Source of the DNA: Gallionellaceae bacterium
GTDB lineage: Bacteria; Pseudomonadota; Gammaproteobacteria; Burkholderiales; Gallionellaceae
Length of the DNA: 64,000 nucleotides
NCBI GenBank assembly: GCA_027448945.1
Contig: DAIDMQ010000001.1
Span: 1 to 64,000 of the forward strand
Reading direction: 5' to 3'
The notes below the pieces were generated by a model. The model saw only the letters and a program-made list of their open reading frames with translations. It was not told the origin of the DNA and searched no databases. The first letter of the stretch is position 1; every line of letters starts with the position of its first letter. The position numbers and the translations under genes were made by a program. Positions 1 to 9,720 of this stretch are shown one piece after another.

Positions 1-281
1 CGGGCACCAGACTCGCTGCTCAACTTCTTGCGAACCCTGTGATTATGACAAGTACGGAATGCGCGCCATCGCCTGCCAGCAAACATTGGCGCGCATCCAA
101 GCTTGCTACTTTCCATAATCAACGACTATGCATAATCGGCCTTATGGAAAGCTTTCCATAAGGCCGATGAAAAGACTTCTGCTCGAATAATAGCGGATTG
201 ACAAACGTATCAATCATTTTTCTAGTCCCGGCCATAGATGGTGAGATCGCCGATCATAAAAAGGATGCTTAGAAGCAAATA
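1..281. other. Non-coding interior of the integrative element
   Basis: No gene could be supported here. An open frame from position 2 to about 121 could be the 3' end of a gene that starts to the left, but it matches nothing I recognise. The stretch holds a perfect 34-bp palindrome, listed separately, and the short word TTTCCATAA twice (112-120 and inside the palindrome). It lies just downstream of the integrase, so it is part of the integrated element. Confidence 0.5.
135..168. repeat. Perfect 34-bp palindrome
   Basis: Both 17-base halves are exact reverse complements with no spacer, centred on AAGCTT at 149-154. Each half runs from ATCGGCC at the outside to GGAAAG next to the centre. As RNA it would be a hairpin with no loop, so it is more likely to act as DNA, for example as a binding site for a dimeric protein. 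The lack of a T tract argues against an ordinary terminator, although the position, 114 bp beyond the integrase stop codon, would suit one. Confidence 0.85.
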
Positions 282-1679
282 CTAGGTGACTTCTAAATCC
301 AAAATTGCTTCTAACTTAATACCAAGCTTGTTCCACGCCTCAAATTTTTCATCTGCATAGTCATCGAGTAAGTACACTCGGTCAACCTTGCTGCCGATGG
401 CATGATTCTGGCAAAGGTTAATAACCTCGCGACTGATTTTTAATTTTTGCATTAGCGTTGCACCAGTTCTGCGCAAATCGTGTGGAGTCCACTCTTCATC
501 GCCAGTGACTAGGCTGTTATTTTCAACTCGGTATTGCAGCTTGCGGCTACGATTCTTAAATTTTATTTGCCTATCCCCTACTTGCTTGCTGACCGTCTTT
601 TCGCATACACGTCCCTCTTTATATCGTGCAGGAAAAGCCCAAGCACTATCGCCCGTCAGGGCGTGCAGTTGTTTAAATTGATCAAGTGTAAAGTCTGAAA
701 GGTAAACAAGTTGGTCGCGTTTCTGGCCGCGCTCACCTTTAGTATTCGCGGCTGGAATAAACCAAGTGCGTTTTTCAAAATCAACATGTTTCCATTCGGT
801 CATCAACAATTCGCCAATGCGGCAAATCGTTCCCAAGCACAACCACAACGCAATTTGTGCTTCTTTTTTCAGTGGTCGTTCGGTGCCGTACTTTGCTGGT
901 GCATCAGCGTAATTTTTAGTGGTTTTATCAAATATCGATTTCAGCTTAATGATTTCTTCTATGCTCAATAGACGCTTGCGCTCTTTGGTGTAATCTTTCG
1001 GAACAAGTTGCTTGATGTCCACTAACTCCGCTGGATTGCCGTCAATCAGCAGTGCGCGCCAAGGTTTACGCTTCTCCGCCCAGCGCAGCATCTGCCCAAT
1101 GTCTTTCGACAACTCCACCGCCGTTGGCGTTTTTCCAGTGGAGATGATTGCTCGATAAACATCCCGCAAGTGATTTTCAGTTAAATGACGCACCTCGATA
1201 TTGCCCAACACAGGAATGGCGTGCTTGCCGAACGACTGAGTAAGGTATTTATTGCCGTCGCTGCGACTTACTCCATCTTTAATCCATACTTTGTAAAGAT
1301 CATTGACGGTAAAGGCTTCTGTGCGCTTCTGCTCATCGGCACGAATGACTTCCACGATAGCGGCTTGCGCCTCGATCTTGACCGCCACTTTGTTAGCGCG
1401 TGGATCAATGCCAGACTTGACCAAGTCACGCGCTTTGTCGCGCTCATCGCGAATGACCGCCATATCTGAGGTTGGATAAGCTCCGCAATAATGCCACGCT
1501 AGTTTGCCTTGCCATTTAAAAGCATAACGAAAATGGATTGATGCGCTGCCTGCAAAGCGAACCTCGCCGGATAGACCATCACCATCATTCAAGGTATCAC
1601 CCTTCCAGTCGACACCAATTGCATCCAACTCTTTAATTGTCCACTTTTTCCCCTTTCCGCTTCTTGGGTACCTAGTCAT
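282..1679 (-). CDS. P4-type tyrosine integrase of an integrative element
   Basis: Site-specific recombinase that would insert and excise the element at the adjacent tRNA-Arg site. The 465 residues fit the P4-like integrase family. Residues about 35-97 look like the N-terminal arm-binding domain (DUF4102 type), and residues 122-205 like the core-binding SAM-like domain. The catalytic set is visible: Arg287 in CRIGELL, His400 and Arg403 in TPHDLRR, His426 in CQNHAIG, and Tyr436 as the likely nucleophile in DRVYLLDD. The start is backed by AAGGAG eight bases upstream. The gene reads away from the attachment site 200 bp to its right, the usual layout for tRNA-integrating islands. All catalytic residues are present, so it is probably functional. 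Confidence 0.93.
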   Translation of the reverse strand: MTRYPRSGKGKKWTIKELDAIGVDWKGDTLNDGDGLSGEVRFAGSASIHFRYAFKWQGKLAWHYCGAYPTSDMAVIRDERDKARDLVKSGIDPRANKVAVKIEAQAAIVEVIRADEQKRTEAFTVNDLYKVWIKDGVSRSDGNKYLTQSFGKHAIPVLGNIEVRHLTENHLRDVYRAIISTGKTPTAVELSKDIGQMLRWAEKRKPWRALLIDGNPAELVDIKQLVPKDYTKERKRLLSIEEIIKLKSIFDKTTKNYADAPAKYGTERPLKKEAQIALWLCLGTICRIGELLMTEWKHVDFEKRTWFIPAANTKGERGQKRDQLVYLSDFTLDQFKQLHALTGDSAWAFPARYKEGRVCEKTVSKQVGDRQIKFKNRSRKLQYRVENNSLVTGDEEWTPHDLRRTGATLMQKLKISREVINLCQNHAIGSKVDRVYLLDDYADEKFEAWNKLGIKLEAILDLEVT

Positions 1680-1703
1680 GGCTTGCTCCTTTTGGATTTA
1701 TCC

Positions 1704-1725
1704 GGGGGTAAACTGGGGGGTAAAC
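1704..1725 (-). repeat. Tandem GGGGGTAAAC direct repeat between integrase and att site
   Basis: The 10-mer GGGGGTAAAC occurs twice in direct orientation at 1704-1713 and 1716-1725, a 12-bp period close to one helical turn. It sits 25 bp upstream of the integrase start and about 155 bp from the attachment core. Integrases of this family bind short direct repeats (arm sites) flanking the core, so an arm-type site is a reasonable reading. An operator for the integrase promoter is the alternative. Confidence 0.4.
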
Positions 1726-1879
1726 CAGCGAGCGGCTATTATAGAATTTAGTCGCACCCTACTGGATGAACTATACTCCCGACATAAGCACTTAACAACC
1801 AGATAATAAAGGAGAAATATAATCCATTAACATCCAACAGCATCCGATATGAATTTAATGGAAATTGAATATTAACTTT

Positions 1880-1924
1880 CTACGAACCAAGGGGTAAGGA
1901 GTTCGAATCTCTTCGGGCGCACCA
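1880..1924 (+). other. Attachment site: 3' half of tRNA-Arg(ACG)
   Basis: The 45 bases fold exactly as the 3' half of a tRNA. Anticodon loop CTACGAA is at 1880-1886 (anticodon ACG at 1882-1884). The 3' anticodon-stem strand CCAAG is at 1887-1891 and a five-base variable loop at 1892-1896. The T stem and loop AGGAG/TTCGAAT/CTCTT follow at 1897-1913, acceptor strand CGGGCGC at 1914-1920, then A and CCA. The bases before 1880 cannot pair with CCAAG, so the tRNA identity begins at the anticodon loop. This is the duplicated end left by integration. The intact tRNA-Arg gene should lie beyond the left edge, at the other end of the element. Confidence 0.88.
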
Positions 1925-1931
1925 TATAGAC

Positions 1932-1963
1932 AAGGAGTTAGCTTAACGGCTAGCTCCTTTTTT
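1932..1963 (+). terminator. Rho-independent terminator of the original tRNA-Arg gene
   Basis: An 11-bp stem (AAGGAGTTAGC at 1932-1942 with GCTAGCTCCTT at 1949-1959, one G-T pair) with a six-base loop is followed by a run of T to 1963. It lies eight bases past the tRNA CCA end, so it is the native terminator of the tRNA gene. This confirms that host chromosome begins to the right of 1924. Confidence 0.85.
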
Positions 1964-1979
1964 ATTCACCGCGCTTACA

Positions 1980-2174
1980 TCAAGCTGCCAGATACTTGCG
2001 CACGATTTCCAAGGATTCCTGCATCGCGTCCAGTATCAATTTATCCGCACGTTGCTGATCGATATCCGGGACATCGCCGCCGAAGATGCCGCGATATTTC
2101 TCGACCAGGTTTCTAATGTCTTCGTTGATTTGTCGGCGATAGATTCCGAGTTCAATATTTTCGATTTCTTCCAT
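1980..2174 (-). CDS. Small hypothetical protein, 64 aa
   Basis: A short charged protein (start MEEIENIELG, end VRKYLAA) with no signal peptide or membrane segment. It is probably all-helical. The start codon has a good ribosome-binding site, AAGGAG eight bases upstream, which is the main reason for calling it real. It sits between the tRNA-Arg terminator and prpR on the minus strand and ends convergently with the tRNA terminator. I do not recognise the family and assign no function. Confidence 0.6.
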   Translation of the reverse strand: MEEIENIELGIYRRQINEDIRNLVEKYRGIFGGDVPDIDQQRADKLILDAMQESLEIVRKYLAA

Positions 2175-2374
2175 TTTGTTCTCCTTGTCCGGTGCGTGCT
2201 TATACGTGAAGGTTGGGCACGCACTATTTTACGATTAAATTTTGCCCGGGTGATTGCGTGCGCTCAAGTTGCGCGCATCGCGAACAACGGGATAGTCGCG
2301 GATAGGTTTACGAAATTAATATTCGCTTACCTTGACGCAAGGTGTCTGTTACATATGACAGAGAACCGAATGAG

Positions 2375-3979
2375 TCACTCACCCGCACGGATACGCCGCC
2401 ACAGGGTGGTACGACTGATGCCCAGATGTTGCGCGACCGCCGCGCGATTACCCCCGTAACGCCGCATCAGTTCAGACAAGCTGTCCGCTACTGGCGATGG
2501 CGTCTCGACACGCGTCTTATGCGTTGGGCCGATGGTTTGCAACAGCTCGGGGGCAACTCTGGACATGAAGACCGGGGTGAGGGATTGCAAGGGTTCGGCG
2601 GCGAGGAACAAGGCGACCCGCTCCATCAGATTACGCAGTTCGCGCACATTGCCATGCCAGGGATAAGCTTGCAGCAAAGCACCGCACGCTTGCATCTCGG
2701 CATGCAGATTCTCATGGGGTCTTGCGCTTAAAGATGCTTGTGCATTTTTGAAGAACCATACCGCCAAAGGCACGATGTCCTCCACACGCTCGCGCAAGGG
2801 CGATAGCGACAATCGCAACACACTCAGGCGATAGAACAAGTCGGCGCGGAAGCGGCCTTCTTTGATACGCGCCTCCAGATCGCAATGTGTCGCGCTGATG
2901 ATGCGCACGTTCACCGGAATGGGCCGCGTACCCCCCACACGCACCACTTCACGCTCTTCCAACACGCGCAGGAAACGTGTTTGCAAAGCCAGCGGCATCT
3001 CGCCGATTTCATCCAGGAAGATAGTGCCGCGATGCGCAGCTTCAAACAGGCCGGCATGACCGCCGCGTCGCGAACCCGTGAACGAGCCTTCCTCATATCC
3101 GAATAGCTCAGACTCCAGCAATGACTCCGCCACTGCGCCGCAGTTGTATGCGACAAAGGGCTTGTTGACGCCCTGCAGACTCTCGCGATGTATCGCCTGT
3201 GCAGCCAGTTCTTTTCCCGTGCCGGTCTCGCCTTGTATCAACACCGTCGCCGGGGATTTGGCGAACAACACGACGGACTGATGCACACGTTTCATCTGCC
3301 CGGACTCACCGCGCAGATCCGCCAGACCATGTTTCGCACGCAAGCTGTCTGCGACCGTCGTGCCGCGTTTGCGCCTGCCTTCCGTTTGTGTAAAGCGTGC
3401 CATCTCCAGCGCGTGATCGAAGGCTTGCCTTATGGTCGCGGCGGAATACACGAAAATGCCGGTCAAGCCCGCTTCCTCAGCCAAGTCGGTGACCAGTCCT
3501 GCCCCCACGATGGCCTTGATACCCTTGGCCTTGAGCTCATTGATCTGGCTGCGCGCGTCCTCCTCGGTAAGATACGTGCGCTGGTCTATCTTGATGCCGA
3601 AGGTCTCTTGAAATTCTGCCAACTCCGGCATGGTCTGCTGATAACTCACCACACCGATATGCGGGGTCAGTTTGCGTGCGTATGCCAGTGCCTGCATGAC
3701 ATCAAAGCCGCTGGCCTTGGCGATGATGACAGGCACGGACAAACGACTCTTGAGGTATGCGCCATTGGAACCCGCCGCGATGACCGCATCGCAATGTTCG
3801 TTCTCCAGCCGTTCGCGTATGTGTTGTACCGCATCTTCGAAACCCAGATGTATCGGTTCGATGTGGGCACGCTCATCGTATTGCGGCGCAATATCGCGGA
3901 ACAGATCGAACAGGCGAGAAATCGATACCGTCCAGATAACGGGCTTGTCAGTAATATCTTTGAGGGCCGGATAGCTCAT
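2375..3979 (-). CDS. prpR: Propionate catabolism regulator PrpR (sigma-54 activator)
   Basis: Enhancer-binding activator that senses 2-methylcitrate in known members and switches on prpBCDE. The 534 residues match the family length. Residues 10-190 resemble the PrpR N-terminal sensor domain. The AAA+ domain has Walker A GETGTGKE at about 250-257, Walker [11 protein letters not shown] near 319-328 and FRADLFYRL near 377. A Fis-type helix-turn-helix lies at the C-terminus ([17 protein letters not shown]). The sigma-54 contact loop, normally GAFTGA, reads GSFTGS at 298-303; the central FTG is kept. The gene diverges from prpB across 221 bp that hold a sigma-54 promoter. The context makes the assignment firm. 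Confidence 0.95.
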   Translation of the reverse strand: MSYPALKDITDKPVIWTVSISRLFDLFRDIAPQYDERAHIEPIHLGFEDAVQHIRERLENEHCDAVIAAGSNGAYLKSRLSVPVIIAKASGFDVMQALAYARKLTPHIGVVSYQQTMPELAEFQETFGIKIDQRTYLTEEDARSQINELKAKGIKAIVGAGLVTDLAEEAGLTGIFVYSAATIRQAFDHALEMARFTQTEGRRKRGTTVADSLRAKHGLADLRGESGQMKRVHQSVVLFAKSPATVLIQGETGTGKELAAQAIHRESLQGVNKPFVAYNCGAVAESLLESELFGYEEGSFTGSRRGGHAGLFEAAHRGTIFLDEIGEMPLALQTRFLRVLEEREVVRVGGTRPIPVNVRIISATHCDLEARIKEGRFRADLFYRLSVLRLSLSPLRERVEDIVPLAVWFFKNAQASLSARPHENLHAEMQACGALLQAYPWHGNVRELRNLMERVALFLAAEPLQSLTPVFMSRVAPELLQTIGPTHKTRVETPSPVADSLSELMRRYGGNRAAVAQHLGISRTTLWRRIRAGE

Positions 3980-4135
3980 ATTTCAACCGTTACATCATGA
4001 TTCATTTATGCAACAATTGAAACACATAACGAAACAGATGAACATAGATATAAAATCATCGGCATCGAGCTAATGTCGCTTAGTATGCTGTAGTTAAAGT
4101 AGATTCAATGAGTTCCCCGCCTTGCGGAAATGAGG

Positions 4136-4152
4136 CTGGCACAGTGCTTGCG
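4136..4152 (+). promoter_or_regulatory. Sigma-54 promoter of the prpBCDE operon
   Basis: The sequence CTGGCACAGTGCTTGCG fits the -24/-12 consensus (TGGCAC then TTGC), with exactly ten bases between the GG and GC pairs. The predicted start of transcription is near 4163, giving a leader of about 38 bases before prpB. PrpR, encoded divergently, is a sigma-54 activator, so promoter and regulator agree. Its enhancer site should lie in 3990-4110; I saw no convincing long inverted repeat there. Confidence 0.88.
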
Positions 4153-4200
4153 TTATACCTCCGCACAGCAGCCAAATGAAACATCGTAGAAGAGGTCCAC

Positions 4201-5091
4201 ATGAGCCATCATTCCGCAGGTGCAGCATTCCGTCAGGCGATGAAAGACGAGTCGCCCTTACAGGTGGTCGGCGCGATCAACGCCAATCATGCTTTGCTGG
4301 CCAAGCGTGCCGGCTTCAAGGCCATCTATCTTTCCGGCGGTGGCGTGGCAGCAGGCTCGCTGGGACTGCCCGATCTGGGCATCTCGAATCTCGATGACGT
4401 GTTGACCGATGTGCGCCGCATCACCGATGTCTGCGATCTGCCTTTGCTGGTCGACGTTGACACCGGCTTCGGCTCCTCTGCTTTCAATGTTGCACGCACA
4501 GTCAAATCCATGATCAAGTTCGGCGCGGCTGCGATGCATATCGAAGATCAGGTCGGCGCCAAGCGTTGCGGCCACCGGCCTAACAAGGAAATCGTGACCA
4601 AGCAAGAGATGGTGGATCGCATCAAGGCGGCCGTGGATGCGCGCACCGATGACAACTTCGTCATCATGGCGCGCACCGATGCGCTTGCAGTGGAAGGCCT
4701 GGAAGCCGCACTGGAACGCGCCATTGCCTGCGTGGAAGCCGGTGCCGACATGATCTTCCCCGAAGCCATCACCGAACTCGCCATGTACAAAAAGTTCGCG
4801 ACAGCCGTCAAAGTACCCGTGCTGGCCAACATCACCGAATTCGGCAGCACACCACTTTATACAGTCGAACAACTCAAGTCCGCCAATGTCGGTCTGGTGC
4901 TCTATCCGCTCTCCGCATTCCGCGCCATGAACAAAGCCGCCGAGAATGTCTACACCGCAATCCGCAGAGACGGCACACAGCAGAACGTGGTCGACACCAT
5001 GCAGACCCGCATGGAACTTTACGAACGCATCAATTATCACGATTACGAACAGAAACTGGATGCCTTGTTTGCCCAACAAAAAGCCAAATGA
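4201..5091 (+). CDS. prpB: 2-methylisocitrate lyase
   Basis: Last step of the 2-methylcitrate cycle: cleaves 2-methylisocitrate to pyruvate and succinate in the cytosol. The 296 residues match the family. The catalytic loop KRCGH (residues 121-125, Cys123) is the signature of the isocitrate lyase/PEP mutase superfamily in its methylisocitrate lyase form, and the metal-site segment VDVDTGFG lies near residues 84-91. It is first in the operon, 49 bp after the sigma-54 promoter, with AGAGG before the start. prpC follows 13 bp after the stop codon. Confidence 0.95.
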   Translation: MSHHSAGAAFRQAMKDESPLQVVGAINANHALLAKRAGFKAIYLSGGGVAAGSLGLPDLGISNLDDVLTDVRRITDVCDLPLLVDVDTGFGSSAFNVARTVKSMIKFGAAAMHIEDQVGAKRCGHRPNKEIVTKQEMVDRIKAAVDARTDDNFVIMARTDALAVEGLEAALERAIACVEAGADMIFPEAITELAMYKKFATAVKVPVLANITEFGSTPLYTVEQLKSANVGLVLYPLSAFRAMNKAAENVYTAIRRDGTQQNVVDTMQTRMELYERINYHDYEQKLDALFAQQKAK

Positions 5092-5104
5092 TCAGGAGAT
5101 GAAT

Positions 5105-6259
5105 ATGAGTGAGCCCACCAGCACCGCCTTCAAACCCAAGAAATCTGTTGCACTCTCCGGCGTGACTGCCGGCAACACCGCCTTGTGCACGGTAGGCAAG
5201 ACCGGCAACGATCTGCACTATCGCGGCTATGACATCCTTGATGTCGCCGACACCTGCGAGTTCGAGGAGATTGCCTATTTGCTGGTGCACGGCAAGCTAC
5301 CCACAGCCGCCGAATTAACAGCCTACAAGACCAAGCTAAAAGCACTGCGCGGCATCCCTGCCAGCGTTAAAGCAGTACTCGAATGTCTGCCCGCCTCGGC
5401 TCACCCTATGGACGTCATGCGCAGTGCGGTTTCCGCGATGGGTTGCGTACTGCCCGAACAGCATGACCACAACATCCAGGGCGCGCGGGACATCGCCGAC
5501 CAGTTGATGGCCAGCCTGGGCTCGATGTTGCTGTACTGGTATCACTACAGCCATAACGGCAAGCGCATCGAAGTCGAAACCGGCGACGACTCCATCGGCG
5601 GCCACTTCTTGCATCTGCTACACGGCAAACCGCCATCCGCACTCTGGACCAAGGCCATGCACACCTCGCTCATCTTGTATGCGGAACACGAATTCAACGC
5701 CTCCACCTTCGCCGGCCGCGTTATCGCGGGCACAGGTTCGGACATGTATTCCGCCATCACCGGCGCGATTGGCGCACTGCGCGGCCCCAAGCACGGCGGC
5801 GCAAATGAAGCCGCGTTTGAAATTCAGAAACGCTACGATAATTCCGATGAAGCAGAGGCCGACATCCGCCAGCGCGTGGAAAATAAACAGGTCATCATCG
5901 GCTTCGGTCATCCGGTCTACACTCTCTCCGACCCGCGCAACAAAGTCATCAAGGAAACGGCGCGCAAGCTGTCCATCGAAGCCGGTTCCACCAAGATGTA
6001 CGACATCGCCGACCGTTTGGAAAGCGTGATGTGGGACGTGAAGAAGATGTTCCCCAACCTGGATTGGTTCTCGGCCGTGTCCTATCACATGATGGGTGTA
6101 CCGACCGCGATGTTCACGCCTCTGTTCGTCATAGCGCGGACTTCCGGTTGGTCTGCGCACATCATCGAGCAGCGCATCGATAACAAGATTATCCGTCCCA
6201 GCGCCAACTATGTCGGTCCCGAGGATTTGGAATTTGTACCACTCGCACAACGCACTTAA
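5105..6259 (+). CDS. prpC: 2-methylcitrate synthase
   Basis: Condenses propionyl-CoA with oxaloacetate to 2-methylcitrate, the entry step of the cycle. The start at 5105 is chosen because AGGAG (5094-5098) has the right spacing; the in-frame ATG at 5099 is too close. This gives 384 residues, usual for the family. Citrate synthase motifs are present: [16 protein letters not shown] and the active-site His and Asp regions. Operon position between prpB and prpD separates it from a TCA-cycle citrate synthase. Confidence 0.94.
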   Translation: MSEPTSTAFKPKKSVALSGVTAGNTALCTVGKTGNDLHYRGYDILDVADTCEFEEIAYLLVHGKLPTAAELTAYKTKLKALRGIPASVKAVLECLPASAHPMDVMRSAVSAMGCVLPEQHDHNIQGARDIADQLMASLGSMLLYWYHYSHNGKRIEVETGDDSIGGHFLHLLHGKPPSALWTKAMHTSLILYAEHEFNASTFAGRVIAGTGSDMYSAITGAIGALRGPKHGGANEAAFEIQKRYDNSDEAEADIRQRVENKQVIIGFGHPVYTLSDPRNKVIKETARKLSIEAGSTKMYDIADRLESVMWDVKKMFPNLDWFSAVSYHMMGVPTAMFTPLFVIARTSGWSAHIIEQRIDNKIIRPSANYVGPEDLEFVPLAQRT

Positions 6260-6282
6260 TTCGATACGCAAAAAGGAAAATC

Positions 6283-7734
6283 ATGTCAGCACACATCTCC
6301 AACGTCCGTCCTGCCGCAGACCAAGTTCTGGTCGATATCGTCGATTATGTGACGCAGTACCAGATCACCTCCAAAGTCGCTTACGACACCGCGCGCAACT
6401 GTCTCATCGACACTCTGGGCTGCGGTCTGGAAGCCTTGGAATATCCGGCTTGCAAAAAATTACTCGGCCCTGTCGTGCCGGGTACGGTGGTGCCGAATGG
6501 CGCAAAAATCCCCGGCACACAGTTCCAACTCGACCCTGTGCAAGCTGCATTCAACATCGGCGCGATGATACGTTGGCTGGATTTCAACGACACTTGGTTG
6601 GCTGCAGAATGGGGTCATCCTTCCGATAATTTGGGTGGTATTCTGGCAACGGCGGATTGGCTGTCGCGCACCGCCGTCGCGGCGGGCAAAAAACCGCTGA
6701 CGATGAAAGCCGTGTTGACCGGCATGATCAAGGCGCACGAAATTCAAGGCTGTATCGCACTGGAGAACTCCTTCAATAAAGTGGGCCTGGATCACGTCAT
6801 TCTTGTGAAAGTCGCGTCCACTGCCGTCGTCGCGGAGATGATGGGTTTGTCACGTGACGAGATCCTCAACGCGGTTTCTCTCGCATGGGTAGACGGCCAA
6901 TCGCTGCGCACCTACCGTCACGCACCCAACACCGGTTCGCGCAAATCTTGGGCGGCTGGCGATGCGACCTCGCGCGCGGTGCGTTTGGCGCTGATGGCAA
7001 AGACCGGAGAGATGGGTTATCCCTCGGTGCTGACCGCTAAAACCTGGGGCTTCTACGATGTCTCCTTCAAGGGTCAACCTTTCAAGTTCCAACGTCCGTA
7101 CGGCAGCTATGTGATGGAGAACGTGTTGTTTAAAATCTCTTTCCCGGCCGAGTTCCATTCGCAAACAGCAGTGGAAGCCGCGATGACCCTGCACGGCAAG
7201 TTGGCCGGGGCCGGCAAGACCGCTGCCGACATCAAGAAAATCACCATACGCACGCATGAAGCCTGCATCCGCATCATCGACAAAAAGGGGCCGCTGAACA
7301 ACCCTGCCGACCGTGATCACTGCATTCAATACATGGTTGCCGTGCCGCTGATCCACGGTCGTCTGGTGGCATCCGATTATGAAGACAAGGTCGCGGCCGA
7401 TCCGCGCATCGACATCCTGCGTGACAAAATCGTGTGCGTGGAAGACACCGCTTACACCGCCGATTATCACGATCCGGCCAAGCGTTCCATCGCCAATGCA
7501 CTGACCGTCGAATTCAACGACGGCACAAGATTGGACGAGGTCGCAGTTGAATATCCTATTGGTCATGCACGTCGCCGTACCGACGGCATTCCGTTGTTGG
7601 TAGAGAAATTCAAAATCAATCTGGCACGCCAGTTCCCGACCAAACAACAACAAGCCATTCTCGCGGTATCGCTAAATCAGGCCGCGCTGGAAGCCATGTC
7701 CGTAAATGAATATGTCGATATGTATGTGATCTAA
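6283..7734 (+). CDS. prpD: 2-methylcitrate dehydratase PrpD
   Basis: Iron-sulfur-independent dehydratase of the MmgE/PrpD family that converts 2-methylcitrate to 2-methyl-cis-aconitate. The 483 residues match E. coli-type PrpD in length. The conserved [27 protein letters not shown] and [13 protein letters not shown] segments are seen. AAAGGAAA precedes the ATG, 23 bp after prpC. The operon uses prpD rather than the acnD-prpF pair found in many betaproteobacteria. A cytosolic aconitase would be needed for the hydration step and is not in this window. Confidence 0.95.
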   Translation: MSAHISNVRPAADQVLVDIVDYVTQYQITSKVAYDTARNCLIDTLGCGLEALEYPACKKLLGPVVPGTVVPNGAKIPGTQFQLDPVQAAFNIGAMIRWLDFNDTWLAAEWGHPSDNLGGILATADWLSRTAVAAGKKPLTMKAVLTGMIKAHEIQGCIALENSFNKVGLDHVILVKVASTAVVAEMMGLSRDEILNAVSLAWVDGQSLRTYRHAPNTGSRKSWAAGDATSRAVRLALMAKTGEMGYPSVLTAKTWGFYDVSFKGQPFKFQRPYGSYVMENVLFKISFPAEFHSQTAVEAAMTLHGKLAGAGKTAADIKKITIRTHEACIRIIDKKGPLNNPADRDHCIQYMVAVPLIHGRLVASDYEDKVAADPRIDILRDKIVCVEDTAYTADYHDPAKRSIANALTVEFNDGTRLDEVAVEYPIGHARRRTDGIPLLVEKFKINLARQFPTKQQQAILAVSLNQAALEAMSVNEYVDMYVI

Positions 7735-7740
7735 AAGTAG

Positions 7741-7799
7741 GTCGGGTTTCAACCCGACAAAAACATGATGTTGTGCAGCAAGTCGGGTTAAAAGCCGAC
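7741..7799. repeat. Pair of REP-like hairpins between prpD and prpE
   Basis: GTCGGGTTTCAACCCGAC at 7741-7758 is an 8-bp stem with a two-base loop, followed by AAAAA. A second, weaker hairpin, GTCGGGTTAAAAGCCGAC, lies at 7782-7799. The two share the GTCGGGTT arm, as in REP doublets. Placed between two genes of one operon, they could stabilise the upstream mRNA or lower prpE expression. This is inferred from position only. Confidence 0.6.
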
Positions 7800-7821
7800 C
7801 CACAAAATGTCAGGGGGAGCT

Positions 7822-9711
7822 ATGAACTTTGCAGATTTCTATCAACAATCCATCGACAATCCACAAACATTTTGGGCAAAGGAAGCAGAGCGAATTGACT
7901 GGCACAAACCGTATAACGAAGTGCTGGATTATTCTCATCCTCCCTTCGCGAAATGGTTCGTCGGTGGCGAAACCAATCTCTGCCACAACGCAGTCGATCG
8001 TTGGCTAAAGACGCAAAGCGACCAGCCCGCACTGATCGCCATTTCCACCGAGACCGGCAGCGAGAAAGTCTACAGTTTCGCAGAGTTGCACCGCGAGGTG
8101 CAGCGCACCGCTGCCATCATGCAATCGCTGGGCGTGGTCAAAGGTGACCGTGTGCTGATTTACATGCCCATGATCGCCGAGGCTGCCTTTGCCATGCTCG
8201 CCTGCGCGCGCATCGGTGCGATCCATTCCGTGGTGTTTGGCGGCTTCGCTTCGAATAGTTTGGCGACCCGTATCGAAGATGCCAAACCCAAGCTCATCGT
8301 CTCGGTGGATGCGGGTTCGCGCAACCAGAAGCGCGTGCCATACAAACCTTTGTTGGACGCTGCCATAGAGCTCTCGTCACACAAACCCCGGCACGTGTTG
8401 CTGGTAGACCGGGGCTTGCATGAGATGAGTCGCGTGGCGGGACGCGATGTGGATTATGCACAAGCCCGCCAGCATCATATGGATGCGCAAGTCCCGATAA
8501 CCTGGCTGGCATCCGATGATGTTTCTTACATCCTCTACACCTCGGGCACCACCGGAAAACCCAAGGGCGTGCAGCGCGACGTCGGCGGACACGCTGTCGC
8601 ACTCGCCTCGTCGATGAAACACATCTATTGCGGCAATCCCGGCGAGACATATTTCTCCACCTCCGACATCGGCTGGGTAGTGGGTCACTCCTACATCGTT
8701 TACGGCCCGCTCATCGCGGGCATGGCGACCATCATGTACGAAGGTCTGCCCATCTATCCCGATGCGGGCATCTGGTGGAGCATCGTCGAGAAATACAAGG
8801 TCACGCGCATGTTCACCGCGCCGACCGCAGTGCGTGTACTGAAGAAGCACCCCACCAAGCTGATGCACAAATACGATCTTTCCTCGCTCAAGACTTTGTA
8901 TCTGGCAGGCGAGCCTTTGGACGAGACCACCTCGGATTGGATCGCCACCGCACTGGGCGTGCCCGTCATCGACAACTACTGGCAGACCGAGACTGGCTGG
9001 CCCATCCTCACCATCGCCAAAGGCATAGAAGACTTGCCCACCAAGCTCGGCAGTCCCGGCATCCCGGTGTATGGCTACAAGGTCAAGATCATCAACGAAA
9101 GCACGGGTGATTTGTGCGGCGCGAATGAAAAAGGTGTGGTCGTCATCGAAGGCCCGCTGCCACCCGGTTGCATGCAAACCGTCTATGGCAACGATGATCG
9201 CTTCGTCAAAACCTATTGGACCCGGAACAACGGCACACTGGTGTATTCCACTTTCGATTGGGGCATACGCGATGAAGACGGTTACTACTTCATCCTCGGT
9301 CGCACCGATGACGTCATCAACGTCGCCGGTCATCGCTTGGGCACACGCGAGATCGAAGAGAGTATCTCCAGCCACGCGCAAGTATCCGAAGTCGCCGTGG
9401 TCGGCGTGGAAGACAAATTAAAAGGCCAAGTCGCCGTGGCTTTTGCTATCCTCAAGAACACGGCGCTGATCGACACTGAAGACAAGCGCGCCGCGATGGA
9501 AAAAGAGATTATGACCGTGGTGGACAAACATCTGGGTTCATTGGCGCGTCCGGCACGCATCCATTTCGTCACCATGCTGCCCAAGACTCGTTCCGGAAAA
9601 TTGCTGCGACGCGGTCTGCAAGCCATCTGCGAAGGACGCGATCCGGGTGATCTCACCACCATCGAAGATCCGGCTTCTTTGGATCAAATACGCGCCGTGC
9701 TTAAAGAATAG
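7822..9711 (+). CDS. prpE: Propionyl-CoA synthetase
   Basis: Activates propionate to propionyl-CoA through an acyl-adenylate. The ATG at 7822 is chosen over one at 7807 because GGGGGAG (7813-7819) lies just before it. The protein has 629 residues, the usual size. The AMP-binding signature YTSGTTGKPKGV and the YWQTETGWP segment are clear. Near the C-terminus PKTRSGKLLRR carries the catalytic lysine (about residue 593) that acylation silences in the Salmonella enzyme. The operon context distinguishes it from acetyl-CoA synthetase. ppsR starts 9 bp after the stop codon. Confidence 0.95.
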   Translation: MNFADFYQQSIDNPQTFWAKEAERIDWHKPYNEVLDYSHPPFAKWFVGGETNLCHNAVDRWLKTQSDQPALIAISTETGSEKVYSFAELHREVQRTAAIMQSLGVVKGDRVLIYMPMIAEAAFAMLACARIGAIHSVVFGGFASNSLATRIEDAKPKLIVSVDAGSRNQKRVPYKPLLDAAIELSSHKPRHVLLVDRGLHEMSRVAGRDVDYAQARQHHMDAQVPITWLASDDVSYILYTSGTTGKPKGVQRDVGGHAVALASSMKHIYCGNPGETYFSTSDIGWVVGHSYIVYGPLIAGMATIMYEGLPIYPDAGIWWSIVEKYKVTRMFTAPTAVRVLKKHPTKLMHKYDLSSLKTLYLAGEPLDETTSDWIATALGVPVIDNYWQTETGWPILTIAKGIEDLPTKLGSPGIPVYGYKVKIINESTGDLCGANEKGVVVIEGPLPPGCMQTVYGNDDRFVKTYWTRNNGTLVYSTFDWGIRDEDGYYFILGRTDDVINVAGHRLGTREIEESISSHAQVSEVAVVGVEDKLKGQVAVAFAILKNTALIDTEDKRAAMEKEIMTVVDKHLGSLARPARIHFVTMLPKTRSGKLLRRGLQAICEGRDPGDLTTIEDPASLDQIRAVLKE

Positions 9712-9720
9712 GAGATGCAT

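Noticed and set aside
3188-4000. Long plus-strand open frame (270 codons) opposite prpR
   Set aside because: It is antisense to a well-conserved gene, matches no family and has no ribosome-binding site; it is a shadow of prpR codon usage. The same holds for the long antisense frames under prpB, prpD, prpE, ilvA, aceF and sulP.
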